The notes beneath the pieces were generated by a model that searched no databases, was not told the origin of the DNA, and saw nothing but the letters and a program-made list of their open reading frames with translations. Below, piece by piece: positions 26,346 to 35,169 of a stretch of DNA of 64,000 nt. Position 1 is the stretch's first letter. Each line of letters begins with the position of its first letter. The stretch lies in NCBI RefSeq assembly GCF_015461835.1, contig NZ_JACOPX010000018.1:83247-147246 (forward strand), in the 5' to 3' direction. Source of the stretch: Pseudomonas neuropathica. Its GTDB lineage: Bacteria > Pseudomonadota > Gammaproteobacteria > Pseudomonadales > Pseudomonadaceae. A program made the translations under genes and the position numbers.

Positions 26346-26762
26346 TAGGGACGATAGAACCTGCGGGCTAGAGGCACAAGCCGGGGGATTCTGTCTTAGG
26401 TGTAGGGGGAGGCGCAAGGTGGTGTAGGCCAAGGACTGCAAAAACAGACTACGTTTAAACACATCCAGATTTCTGCGTTTAGAACAAGCTCGACGAATTT
26501 AGTGATCGAACCAAAAACAGCCTCCAATTGCAGGAAGCATTGCGTTCTTTTTCAAGTGCGGCCTGTCTTGCGATGATGGATTGTAGGGGTACATCTTGTG
26601 AACCCCGGATTTATTAGAGCCTAGTAGGTCAAAACTCCTTCGGCACCATTTTTGTACCAATTATCTCCTTTACCTATCGAATTCTGCTTCCATGAGCGCC
26701 CCACTGGATGGCAAAATGCCTCTAATGGCCGAAATATCGCATACGCGATCAGGAGAGCAAGG
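26346..26762. other. Non-coding gap before the SIR2-like gene
   Basis: No convincing gene. Composition shifts from GC-rich to AT-rich around 26440, marking the left edge of the foreign-looking segment. It probably contains the promoter of the SIR2-like gene. Confidence 0.5.
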
Positions 26763-27761
26763 ATGCCTAGGAAAACATTGATTTTTGGCAATGGCCTCGG
26801 AATGGCGCTTGATCCACGCCACTTTTCATTAACTAATGCAATGGCCGACGTATGGAATGATCCGTTCGCCGTATCTGACGTCCATAAGGAATTAATCAGC
26901 CAATGCATTGGCGGTAATGGAATGGTCCCCCAACGAGAAGACCAACTCGACCCTCTCCATTTGGTGATTTCAGCCTGTAAGACTCTTAACAGCATAAACA
27001 TGTCGCAAAGAATGAATGTGCATTGGCTTTCGCAAGAAGGTCAGCAATTTCCTATCGCAGTCGGAAATTACATACATAAAGTTGCTACAAGACTGCATCT
27101 ATATAATGGCGGACTACCCCAAAACTTTTTAGAACCTCTTATTAGATTTGTGCGTCAGACAAAATCGCATATAGCCACGTTGAATTATGATAAGTTGCTA
27201 TATGGGGCATTCCTTGATGCAAACCTAATGGCTGGCTACTTTGGCACCGTTCTAGTCGATGGCATGGTAACCGCGGGTTTCAGCTCTGAAGCCCTTGAAC
27301 GTCGATACAATAACAATTTCGGATATTACCTGCACCTTCACGGGTCTCCTCTGTTCTTCGACCATAATGGTTTGGCGCGAAAAAGAGATAGGCACGAACT
27401 CAACCCCTTTTCGCCTGAAGGCTCTGACCACATAGTGTTAGCACACGTACGCCATAAACGCTCTGCAATTGGCGCATCGAACGTGCTGTCCACATACTGG
27501 AACTATTTAAACTTCAGCCTTAATGAGTCCCAAAGCATCATCGTCTTTGGTTACTCTGGCGAAGACAAGCATTTGAATGATGTAATCGCGGCACATGCAC
27601 AATCAAAACACATTTTGATTGTCGAATGGAATGGCTTGAATCAGACTCAGCAGCAGCGATTAGGCTATTGGTCTGAAAAATTCAAAACAACAAATTTCCA
27701 CCATTTTTATTTGCACAACATTTTAGAGTTCAACCAATGGGATCACACCTACAACCTCTGA
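26763..27761 (+). CDS. SIR2-like domain protein (candidate NAD-degrading defence effector)
   Basis: A 332-residue cytoplasmic protein. The SIR2-like Rossmann features are in order: TLIFGNGLGMALDP (residues 5-18), IATLNYDKLLY (Asn141, equivalent to the TTNYD motif), YYLHLHGSP (His193, the catalytic His) and IIVFGYSGEDKHLND (about 263-277). All key residues are present, so it may hydrolyse NAD or a related nucleotide. Such standalone SIR2 domains are widely used in anti-phage systems that act by NAD depletion. ATG 26763 has AGGAG about eight bases upstream. AT-rich and with codon use unlike its neighbours, it precedes the membrane-protein gene by 60 bases on the same strand. Confidence 0.82.
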   Translation: MPRKTLIFGNGLGMALDPRHFSLTNAMADVWNDPFAVSDVHKELISQCIGGNGMVPQREDQLDPLHLVISACKTLNSINMSQRMNVHWLSQEGQQFPIAVGNYIHKVATRLHLYNGGLPQNFLEPLIRFVRQTKSHIATLNYDKLLYGAFLDANLMAGYFGTVLVDGMVTAGFSSEALERRYNNNFGYYLHLHGSPLFFDHNGLARKRDRHELNPFSPEGSDHIVLAHVRHKRSAIGASNVLSTYWNYLNFSLNESQSIIVFGYSGEDKHLNDVIAAHAQSKHILIVEWNGLNQTQQQRLGYWSEKFKTTNFHHFYLHNILEFNQWDHTYNL

Positions 27762-27821
27762 CCCCGTACAAAAATCTTCTACTAACCTCGAATAATTAAA
27801 ACCAACCTTCAGGAACAAAAT

Positions 27822-28622
27822 ATGTCTGCAAAAGTTTTGAGAAAATTTCAAAAAAGATTTGAGTTAAACGAAGAGGGCATCAGAAGAATCTACGCAGACA
27901 TAAAGAAGAGAGTTCCCGAAGAGAATCACAAAGACATTATATTCGAAGTATTTAGAGAAGACTCCCTAGTTTACAGAACTGCCGAAATCGATCGTGTACT
28001 GTCTGAAGACAACGACTCCACGCGAAAAATTAAAAACATTACGATCGAATACGCTGACAAACAGCTTATACTTGAAATAAATTTCGATGCTGAGAATGGA
28101 GCGCAATTCACTGTAACCGGTGAAGACAGAGACGACGTATACCTACTCTCATCCGAGCTGAAAGAATACATAGAAAAAGAAGTTGCAAAAATATCAAGTT
28201 TCGCATTCGCGAATGCCAAAACGATATTATTTGCATACATAATAATACTAATGAGCATCATGCTATATTTCTTTAGAAGCATGGACGTGAGCACCGACAC
28301 CGAAAAACTTCAAAAAATACTATCTAGCAACGACATTCACGAAAAACTTAACTATATAATCGATACAAGAACAATAAAACCAAACACGACCAACGCAATG
28401 AATTACATGATTGCACTGCCAATCATTTTATCACTATCAGCAATCTTTCCTTTTAGAAAAATAATCAGCTACCTCTACCCTGGCAATATATTTCTCATTG
28501 GCAAACAAACAAGTGTTATTGCTAGCCGTAGATCGTCAGCGAAGAATTTTTTTTGGGGGGGAATCGTCGCGTTAGTAATTGCTATTTCTACTGGCTACTA
28601 CTTTTTCTGGCTAGCAAAATAG
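27822..28622 (+). CDS. Membrane protein paired with the SIR2-like gene
   Basis: A 266-residue protein not assigned to a family. Residues 1-130 are a hydrophilic, charged domain with a beta-rich middle (IKNITIEYADKQLILEINFD). Hydrophobic segments follow at about 134-151, 194-211 and 243-263. The gene is strongly AT-rich, with many AAA and ATA codons that are rare in this genome, so it was probably acquired. It directly follows the SIR2-like gene and may be its sensor, regulator or membrane anchor. A 13-bp perfect hairpin lies just after the stop. Confidence 0.72.
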   Translation: MSAKVLRKFQKRFELNEEGIRRIYADIKKRVPEENHKDIIFEVFREDSLVYRTAEIDRVLSEDNDSTRKIKNITIEYADKQLILEINFDAENGAQFTVTGEDRDDVYLLSSELKEYIEKEVAKISSFAFANAKTILFAYIIILMSIMLYFFRSMDVSTDTEKLQKILSSNDIHEKLNYIIDTRTIKPNTTNAMNYMIALPIILSLSAIFPFRKIISYLYPGNIFLIGKQTSVIASRRSSAKNFFWGGIVALVIAISTGYYFFWLAK

Positions 28623-28629
28623 AGCAGCA

Positions 28630-28660
28630 CTCGTTATCAGCTCCCCAAGCTGATAACGAG
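28630..28660 (+). terminator. Perfect 13-bp hairpin after the SIR2/membrane-protein pair
   Basis: CTCGTTATCAGCT (28630-28642), loop CCCCA, AGCTGATAACGAG (28648-28660). No T run follows, so it is either a weak terminator or a structural boundary site. The rest of the gap to dusA (28661-28882) shows nothing else. Confidence 0.55.
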
Positions 28661-28882
28661 GATTCAATTCCCTTCACCCGCTCCACTATTTTCAAGGCCT
28701 CCAGCGGTAGAGGGGTAGCGTCAGGCGAGACTGGCAGCAAATAGGGGCCAGACCACAATATTCAGTCGATTCGTCTCGCCTCATCAGCGAGCAAGAGCAC
28801 GTAGTAACGACGCGTAGGCCTCCGTCCTATCCCAATCCTGATAAACTCCCCCACCTTCGCCCCTCTGATCCAGATTCCCCCA

Positions 28883-29869
28883 ATGCCTCTACAACCCGCC
28901 CCACTCTCCCGCCGCTTCTCCGTCGCTCCAATGATGGATTGGACCGACCGCCATTGCCGTTTCTTCCTACGCCTCCTATCGAAGAACGCCCTGCTCTACA
29001 CCGAAATGGTCACCACCGGCGCGCTGCTCAACGGCGATCACGAACGTTTCCTCCGTCACAACGAAGCCGAGCACCCTCTCGCGCTGCAGTTAGGCGGTAG
29101 CGTTCCATTGGATCTGGCCGCCTGCGCCCGCATGGCTCAGGAACACGGTTACGACGAGGTGAACCTGAACGTCGGCTGCCCAAGCGACCGTGTGCAGAAC
29201 AACATGATCGGCGCCTGCCTGATGGGTCATCCGCAACTGGTGGCGGATTGTGTGAAGGCAATGCAAGACGCGGTGTCGATTCCTGTGACGGTAAAGCACC
29301 GCATCGGCATCAACGGTCGGGACAGTTACGCTGAGCTGTGTGATTTCGTCGGCACTGTTCGCGATGCCGGGTGCACCAGTTTTACCGTGCATGCGCGGAT
29401 TGCGATTCTGGAGGGGTTGTCGCCGAAGGAGAATCGTGACATTCCGCCGTTGCGTTATGACGTGGCGGCGCAGCTGAAGGCGGATTTTCCGGAGCTGGAG
29501 ATTGTGCTGAATGGCGGGATCAAGACGATGGAGGCTTGCCATGAGCATTTGCAGACGTTTGACGGTGTGATGTTGGGGCGTGAGGCTTATCACAATCCGT
29601 ATTTGCTGGCGGAGGTGGATCAGCAGTTGTTCGGCAGTTCGGCGCCGGTGATCAGTCGGGCTGAGGCGTTGGCGCAGTTGCGTCCTTATATAGCCGAGCA
29701 TTTGCAGGCCGGTGGTGCGATGCATCACATCACGCGGCATGTGTTGGGCCTGGGCACGGGGTTCCCGGGGGCGCGGAAATTCCGTCAGTTGTTGTCGGTG
29801 GATATTCACAAGGCCAAGGATCCGTTGGCGTTGCTGGATCAGGCGGCTGAGTTGCTTGAAGGTCGTTGA
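28883..29869 (+). CDS. dusA: tRNA-dihydrouridine(20/20a) synthase DusA
   Basis: A 328-residue flavoenzyme that reduces uridines 20 and 20a in the tRNA D-loop using NADPH. Family signatures: SVAPMMDWTDRHCR, YTEMVTTGALL, LQLGGSVP, EVNLNVGCPSDRVQ (catalytic Cys), VKHRIGI and the FMN-phosphate region NGGIKTMEA with VMLGREAYHNPYL. The DusA-type ending (LGLGTGFPGARKFRQLLS) distinguishes it from DusB and DusC. The 5' end of dusA is a known integration site for phages and genomic islands. Here an AT-rich accessory pair sits directly upstream. Confidence 0.96.
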   Translation: MPLQPAPLSRRFSVAPMMDWTDRHCRFFLRLLSKNALLYTEMVTTGALLNGDHERFLRHNEAEHPLALQLGGSVPLDLAACARMAQEHGYDEVNLNVGCPSDRVQNNMIGACLMGHPQLVADCVKAMQDAVSIPVTVKHRIGINGRDSYAELCDFVGTVRDAGCTSFTVHARIAILEGLSPKENRDIPPLRYDVAAQLKADFPELEIVLNGGIKTMEACHEHLQTFDGVMLGREAYHNPYLLAEVDQQLFGSSAPVISRAEALAQLRPYIAEHLQAGGAMHHITRHVLGLGTGFPGARKFRQLLSVDIHKAKDPLALLDQAAELLEGR

Positions 29870-29896
29870 TTGATGGTTTGAGTCTGCGGGCGACGC

Positions 29897-30316
29897 ATGA
29901 GCGTTGCCCGTTGTTTTGTTGTACTGACAGGATGTCTTTTGTTTATGCCCGCGTTTACTTTTTCTGCTTTCAAGCGTTTCACCCTCCTCGCCTTGTTCAA
30001 CTTCACTTCCGACGTTTATGCACACTGCGATGGCTTTTGCATGGGCCGTACCGATACGCCGTGGGAGGTGACGCAGATTTCCGGGCTCACCTTGGTGTCT
30101 TTATTTCTCGCACCTTTTTCGGCTAGCCAGGAAACAACCGACAGTCACAAGCGTGTTTACTCCGCCGAGGAGCAGGAAGACGCGCGACTCTATCTGGCCA
30201 GCGACGGCATGCTGCAGGCCGCGTATTTCACCTCGGCCTTGCAGCGCTACCGCCAGGAGTCGCCGGATTCGGCGTTAAACGATCTCGCCGTTGCGGCATT
30301 GATCAGCGCTCAGTGA
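29897..30316 (+). CDS. Hypothetical exported protein
   Basis: A 139-residue frame with an N-terminal hydrophobic region. The start is uncertain: ATG 29897, or ATG 29945 (which follows ACAGGA at a longer distance), giving a signal-like start MPAFTFSAFKRFTLLALF. The C-terminal half (EQEDARLYLASDGMLQAAYF) resembles the pattern of small exported Pseudomonas proteins annotated as DUF2388, but I hold that with low confidence. It ends immediately against the convergent uppP stop. Confidence 0.6.
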   Translation: MSVARCFVVLTGCLLFMPAFTFSAFKRFTLLALFNFTSDVYAHCDGFCMGRTDTPWEVTQISGLTLVSLFLAPFSASQETTDSHKRVYSAEEQEDARLYLASDGMLQAAYFTSALQRYRQESPDSALNDLAVAALISAQ

Positions 30317-31150
30317 TCAGGCGGCCGCTGCGGCGGTCCAGTTGACCCAGCCAAACAGCCACGTTGCCAGAATCAACAAACCAAACGCGATCCGGTACCA
30401 AGCGAACGCGGCGTAGCTGTGGTTGGCAATAAACTTGAGCAAGCCGCGCACGGCGATCATCGCGAAGATGAATGCGGTGACAAAGCCAAGGGCGAAGACT
30501 GGCAGGTCGTTGGGCTGGAACAGGTCGCGGTATTTGTAGCCGGAGTACACGGCGGCGCCGACCATGGTGGGCATAGCGAGGAAGAACGAGAATTCGGTGG
30601 CGGCTTTGCGCGACAGGCCGAAGAGCAGGCCGCCGATGATGGTCGAGCCGGAGCGTGAGGTGCCGGGAATCATCGCCAGGCATTGTACGAAACCGACTTT
30701 CAGTGCGTGGGACCAACGCATGTCGTCAACGTGTTCGACGCTGATCACATGGCTGCGCTGTTCGGCCCACAGCATGATGATGCCGCCGACGACCAGTGCC
30801 ACGGCGACGGTGATCGGGTTAAACAGGTATTCGTGGATGGCGTCTGCGAACAATACGCCCAAGACCACGGCGGGCAGAAAAGCGATCAGCAAGTTGAGGG
30901 TGAAACGTTGGGCATTACGTTCGGTGGGCAGGCCTTTGATGATGTCGAAGATCTTCGGTCGAAACTCCCAGACGACGGCAAGGATGGCACCCAGTTGAAT
31001 AATGATGTTGAAGGCCATGGCGCGTTCACCGCCAAATTCCAGCAAGTCGGCGACGATGATCTGGTGGCCGGTACTCGAGATCGGCAAGAACTCGGTCAGG
31101 CCTTCTACCGCACCTAATATCAACACCTGGAAAAGGGTCCAGAAATCCAT
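30317..31150 (-). CDS. uppP: Undecaprenyl-diphosphatase UppP (BacA)
   Basis: A 277-residue integral membrane enzyme that recycles undecaprenyl pyrophosphate to the lipid carrier used for peptidoglycan and exopolysaccharide. Both signatures are present: EGLTEFLPISSTGH near residues 16-29 and PGTSRSGSTI near 160-170. It has eight hydrophobic segments. ATG 31150 has GGAGG in front; the longer frame to 31261 is unsupported. Its stop abuts that of the convergent small gene with no space. It sits next to an exopolysaccharide locus that consumes the same carrier. Confidence 0.96.
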   Translation of the reverse strand: MDFWTLFQVLILGAVEGLTEFLPISSTGHQIIVADLLEFGGERAMAFNIIIQLGAILAVVWEFRPKIFDIIKGLPTERNAQRFTLNLLIAFLPAVVLGVLFADAIHEYLFNPITVAVALVVGGIIMLWAEQRSHVISVEHVDDMRWSHALKVGFVQCLAMIPGTSRSGSTIIGGLLFGLSRKAATEFSFFLAMPTMVGAAVYSGYKYRDLFQPNDLPVFALGFVTAFIFAMIAVRGLLKFIANHSYAAFAWYRIAFGLLILATWLFGWVNWTAAAAA

Positions 31151-31628
31151 TAATCCTCCGTCAGAGCGCTCATGATGAGCGACCGGGTAATAACACTCAG
31201 GGGTTGAGTATCTGCAGTGAGACCATTGACATACATAAACGCAAAAGTTCATCAGCCACAAAGATTACGTCTTATTAAAAGACACACTCAAGCCATGTTA
31301 GTAATCGTCGGCCGACGAACTACGCGGAAAATATTTAGGCCTTTTTGCAGAAAAAAGTTGCCTGGACAATAAAGTGTGATCAATATCACATTATGCAGGG
31401 ATGGCCAGACAGTGGCAGATGGACATAGACAAAGCCATCGCAATAAGCTCAAAATAGTGGCACCATTGCATATCGCCACCATCTAAGCAGTAGTTCACCC
31501 CTCCGAGAAAATCAACTAAAAGCTTGAAAAGCTTAATTATTGTTAGAAAACTCGCGAGACACGTCTAAAATCCGCGCAAATGTTACCAATTGTCAGTCAC
31601 AGATGAGAACCGGTGCTTTAACATCCCG
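31151..31628. other. Long AT-rich intergenic region with promoters of uppP and the first winged-helix gene
   Basis: No gene seen. It contains AAGCTT-GAA-AAGCTT near 31521-31535. A TTGTTAGAAAACTCGCGAGA element at 31540-31559 recurs in the next long intergenic region. A TTG-started extension of the downstream gene to 31590 is possible. Confidence 0.5.
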
Positions 31629-32396
31629 ATGTCAGCACTTAATTCGAGTCAATGCATGATGCTCTCAGCGAACTTAGCGACTAGAAGCCCGCGCCCGACA
31701 AACGACGAACCTGGTGTTCTTACTCTGGGTCGTACCCGTGGCGTGGCTGAACATTTCAAAGCGCTAGTCGCCCAGCATGTACGCACTGATATGGCGCTCG
31801 AAGCCAGCGCGTACACTAGTTCATATCAGTTGAATGAACAGTCTGGTTCGTATCGAGCGATCTTCTTGGTTATCGACAGCCCTCAGGCGCTCGAAGACAA
31901 TCTTGCCCTGGTCGAGAACCTGCGCAGCGACAACTTGAAACCGATCATTTGCGCGGTCATCACCGGTCGCGGCGCCTTCAACAAGATCAAATATTATCTG
32001 GCTGGCGCGGATGTTTGTATCAAGCTCAATACCCTTTCCGACGATGGCGCCGAGTTGCTGGGCGAGTTCTTCAACAGCGAAGAATGGCAACGCGATATCG
32101 ATCTGACGCTTGATCCGACGCGTATCTGCCTGATGGGCACCAGCAAGAAACTCGATATCTCGTTTGCCGAAATGAAGATCCTCGAAGCCTTCGCGCAAAC
32201 CAGTAATCACATTCTGAGTCATGATGAAATCGCCAGCATCATGGGCCTCAACACCAATTTCTACGACCCTCGAGCGCTGGAGAAGTCAATCAGTCGCTTG
32301 CGTGGAAAAATCAAGGACATGTATGGTACAAACGCGATTCAGAGCATTCGCGGCTATGGCTATCGCCTGCTGCGGGGTCTGATATCGACTGCCTGA
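31629..32396 (+). CDS. Atypical OmpR-type winged-helix regulator (degenerate receiver)
   Basis: From ATG 31629, 255 residues (a TTG at 31590 would add 13). The C-terminal 100 residues are a PhoB/OmpR winged helix: ISFAEMKILEAFAQTSNHIL, LEKSISRLRGKIKD and IQSIRGYGYRLL. The N-terminal half looks like a receiver fold (AIFLVIDSPQ, then YYLAGADVCIKLN) but lacks the N-terminal acidic pair, so ordinary phosphorylation is doubtful. It lies just upstream of a second winged-helix gene and the exopolysaccharide locus, which it probably regulates. No sensor kinase is adjacent. Confidence 0.82.
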   Translation: MSALNSSQCMMLSANLATRSPRPTNDEPGVLTLGRTRGVAEHFKALVAQHVRTDMALEASAYTSSYQLNEQSGSYRAIFLVIDSPQALEDNLALVENLRSDNLKPIICAVITGRGAFNKIKYYLAGADVCIKLNTLSDDGAELLGEFFNSEEWQRDIDLTLDPTRICLMGTSKKLDISFAEMKILEAFAQTSNHILSHDEIASIMGLNTNFYDPRALEKSISRLRGKIKDMYGTNAIQSIRGYGYRLLRGLISTA

Positions 32397-32675
32397 CTCT
32401 CGGGCAGCCATCCCATTTGCATACGTACGAAGGATCGTCTGATGCAACCATATAGCTCCCGTTCTGCTTCACGCCTGTTTGAAATCAAGCAATTGAATGA
32501 GCGCGACAACACGCCCCATAACAATAAAACTCCATAACATAGCAGCAGATCGAGTGGAATTTATCGAGGGCCAATCTTGGGCCCAGACCCTGCCTATCGA
32601 TTACTTCCGAGGAAGTCATTGCTCGCCTGCCGATTTATCTTTTAGCCAATTTTGGTATGTATTCAGGAGAGAGAC

Positions 32676-33308
32676 ATGGAAACTAGTACAACCCTCCCAA
32701 GGAAATATTTTGTTGTCGTGACTCACAGTACAACGTCGCAACGCGAATTAGAGAGCATGCTGTCCAGTGAACGTTTCAATTCGTTTGAAGGGGTTGATTC
32801 GCCCTCTTCCGCTCCAATGGTGATGGAGTTCACATATCCCGGCATCAGTCGAAAAAATATCCCGCGCAGTATCGAACACGATACTCAGCGAATAGTGGCC
32901 ACGCTCGAGTCCGAATGGCGCGCCGCGCAATCGGCTAATCCTTTCCAGAATGTCCCGGTCATTACCGGGGAATCCCGCAACATGCCACCTGCCGTTGAAG
33001 GTGATATGCCCGGCAATGAAACCTGGCATCTCGACCCGGCTCAGGGTGCACTGGTCAAAGAAGATGTCGAAATCAGCCTGACTGGTCTGGAAACAGCACT
33101 GGTCAGAAAAATGCTCAGCCATGAAGAGCGTGTTGTCAGTCGTGACGAGCTGATTCTCAGCATCGGTCGAGAACCGGAACAATATCGCGGCCTGGAAATG
33201 TGCCTGAGTCGCCTGCAAGACAAATTCAAAAGCGCCAGTAATGGTGAGCGACTGTTTCGTGCCGTCAGAAATCGCGGTTATTGCCTGATTCAGGAAGTCG
33301 TCGCGTAA
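32676..33308 (+). CDS. Second winged-helix regulator, no receiver domain
   Basis: A 210-residue protein. The C-terminal winged helix is clear (ISLTGLETALVRKMLSHEER, LEMCLSRLQDKFK, FRAVRNRGYCLI). Residues 1-120 are not recognisable as a receiver and begin METSTTLPRKYFVVVTH. ATG 32676 has AGGAGAGAG just before it. It follows the first winged-helix gene by 279 bases, in which I see only a short unsupported frame. Together the two may form a heteromeric regulator of the exopolysaccharide genes; this is inference from position. Confidence 0.8.
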   Translation: METSTTLPRKYFVVVTHSTTSQRELESMLSSERFNSFEGVDSPSSAPMVMEFTYPGISRKNIPRSIEHDTQRIVATLESEWRAAQSANPFQNVPVITGESRNMPPAVEGDMPGNETWHLDPAQGALVKEDVEISLTGLETALVRKMLSHEERVVSRDELILSIGREPEQYRGLEMCLSRLQDKFKSASNGERLFRAVRNRGYCLIQEVVA

Positions 33309-33698
33309 CCCGCAAGACCTCCACGAACAGAACAAACAGAAAAAGTGCGATTACAAAAACAACAAGAGCACTCTGTTTGGCTTGATCTTCCTCCCTGAAT
33401 TAAACACTCCCTGCCTCCACCCCTCCAACAGTAACAAATACAACATACTTTATTCACCCCTCGCTCCACGACCTTTTCTAACACCCTTCTATTTAATTAT
33501 TAAAAAGTTGGCACTGTGCCATCTTGTTAGAACTCGTCAGACACCATTCCAGCCAATAACTTAGTCTATTGACTGACGACAGTTCGGCATATCGATGTTG
33601 TTACCTCAGGACACTCGCTACAACAAAAACAATAAGTCTGCATAACAACTCGGTTTTCAACTGTTGAAACCTGAATGGACGTCTTTTGGGGATACCGT
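33309..33698 (+). promoter_or_regulatory. Long promoter region of the exopolysaccharide initiating transferase
   Basis: No gene. AT-rich. It contains a perfect palindrome GGCACTGTGCC at 33510-33520. A TTGTTAGAACTCGTCAGACA element at 33524-33543 closely resembles one at 31540 upstream of the first winged-helix gene. TTAATTATT occurs shortly before both. Confidence 0.5.
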
Positions 33699-35093
33699 AT
33701 GGATCTTTCTTTAAGTATCAATCGAAGCACAGGCCTCAAGGGACTGACCTTTTGGGGCCAATGGGCGCTGGCACAAGGCTTTGTGGTGACGCTGCTGTTC
33801 ATACTCGCCGAGCAGCACACCGGGACGGTCGCGTTCTACTACCGGATGTGTGCAACGCTGGCGGTACTGGCGTCGGTGCCGGCTTATACGTTTAGCGGTG
33901 TTTATCGCAAGCGTGACAACTACCTGACCGGTCTCGGTCGGCTGTTCATGGGTTGGTCGATGACCATGGCGGCGCTGGCGTGCATCGCCTTTGTCTGCCA
34001 GGCCGATGAGCTGTTTTCGCGGCAGGTGATTCTGAGCTGGGCGGTGTATGGCTTCCTCGGTCAGGCGTTTCTCTACGCGCCGCTGCATGCGTTTTCCAAG
34101 TACTACCAACGGTCGCGTAAAAGCGAACACAAGACGCTGATCGTCGGCACTGGCGAACTGGCGTTGGGTCTGGCGAAGAAGCTCAGCCAACTGGAAAACC
34201 TGCCGTTGGTAGGTTTGGTCAGCAATGGTGATGTGTCTGCACTGGGTTCGGATGCACCGCGTGTAGTGGGTGATCAGGAACAGTTGCTGGAGCTGATCGA
34301 GGCGCATGACATCCGCCGCTTGTACATCACGCTGCCGTTGTGTGAAGCAGCGAAAATCGAGGCGATTTATGGTGACTTGCTGGGTGCCAACGTCGACGTG
34401 GTGTGGGTGCCGGACTTGAACAGTCTGACGCTGCTCAATCACTCGGTGAAGGTTGTGGACGGCCTGCCGGCGATCTACTTGAACGAAAGCCCGCTGACCA
34501 GTCGCCCTACCGCTGCCTTGAGCAAGAGTCTGGTGGAAAAAACCGTGGCGTTTCTGGCGATCATCGCGCTGAGCCCGATCCTGCTGATCATTGCGCTGGC
34601 GGTGAAGATCAACTCGCCAGGCCCGGTGTTTTTCAAACAGGATCGCCATGGCTGGAACGGCAAGGTGATCAAGGTCTGGAAGTTCCGCTCGATGCGTGTT
34701 CACGATGACCGTGACGTGAAGCAGGCCAGCCGTAATGACTCGCGCATCACCGCAGTCGGTCGCTTTATTCGCCGTACTTCGCTGGATGAACTGCCGCAAC
34801 TGTTCAACGTGTTGCAGGGGCATATGGCCCTGGTCGGCCCACGCCCGCATGCTGTCGCGCACAACAACTACTACTCGGGGAAAATCCTCGCGTACATGGC
34901 CCGCCACCGGATTAAACCGGGGATCACCGGGCTGGCCCAGATCAGCGGCTGCCGGGGTGAGACGGACACCATCGACAAGATGCAGAAGCGTGTCGAGATT
35001 GACCTGCAGTACATCAACAGCTGGTCGTTGTGGCTGGATCTGAAGATTCTGGTGAAGACACCGTTTACGTTGCTGTCGAAGGATATTTACTGA
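33699..35093 (+). CDS. Undecaprenyl-phosphate hexose-1-phosphate transferase (WcaJ/WbaP-like)
   Basis: A 464-residue polyisoprenyl-phosphate sugar transferase that starts the exopolysaccharide repeat by moving Glc-1-P or Gal-1-P onto undecaprenyl phosphate. Four N-terminal membrane segments, then a CoA-binding-like Rossmann region (KTLIVGTGELALGLAKKLSQ) and the catalytic C-terminal domain. Signatures there are KINSPGPVFFKQDRHGWNGK, VWKFRSMRVHDDRD, RRTSLDELPQLFNVLQG, MALVGPRPHA and KPGITGLAQISG. ATG 33699 has GGGGA in front; a frame start at 33675 is weaker. It stands alone on the plus strand, with its own terminator, facing the leftward export genes. Confidence 0.94.
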   Translation: MDLSLSINRSTGLKGLTFWGQWALAQGFVVTLLFILAEQHTGTVAFYYRMCATLAVLASVPAYTFSGVYRKRDNYLTGLGRLFMGWSMTMAALACIAFVCQADELFSRQVILSWAVYGFLGQAFLYAPLHAFSKYYQRSRKSEHKTLIVGTGELALGLAKKLSQLENLPLVGLVSNGDVSALGSDAPRVVGDQEQLLELIEAHDIRRLYITLPLCEAAKIEAIYGDLLGANVDVVWVPDLNSLTLLNHSVKVVDGLPAIYLNESPLTSRPTAALSKSLVEKTVAFLAIIALSPILLIIALAVKINSPGPVFFKQDRHGWNGKVIKVWKFRSMRVHDDRDVKQASRNDSRITAVGRFIRRTSLDELPQLFNVLQGHMALVGPRPHAVAHNNYYSGKILAYMARHRIKPGITGLAQISGCRGETDTIDKMQKRVEIDLQYINSWSLWLDLKILVKTPFTLLSKDIY

Positions 35094-35113
35094 GGTTCGA
35101 AGCTGGATACCGC

Positions 35114-35137
35114 AAGGGGACGAAAGTCCCCTTTTTT
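35114..35137 (+). terminator. Intrinsic terminator after the initiating transferase
   Basis: AAGGGGAC-GAAA-GTCCCCTT followed by TTTT. Confidence 0.9.
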
Positions 35138-35169
35138 GTGCGTGGGATTTGGGAGTGGAGCTGGATTGC

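Noticed and set aside
28883..29200. Integrated prophage or island at dusA
   Set aside because: The accessory pair lies upstream of dusA, but I see no integrase and no duplicated dusA 5' segment, so insertion by a dusA-type element is not shown.
32497..32721. 74-codon frame between the two winged-helix genes
   Set aside because: No ribosome-binding site, no recognisable sequence, and it overlaps the start of the better-supported gene at 32676.
33510..33530. Sigma-54 promoter (TTGGCAC) upstream of the initiating transferase
   Set aside because: The GC doublet expected 12 bases after the GG is missing; the sequence is better described as the palindrome GGCACTGTGCC.
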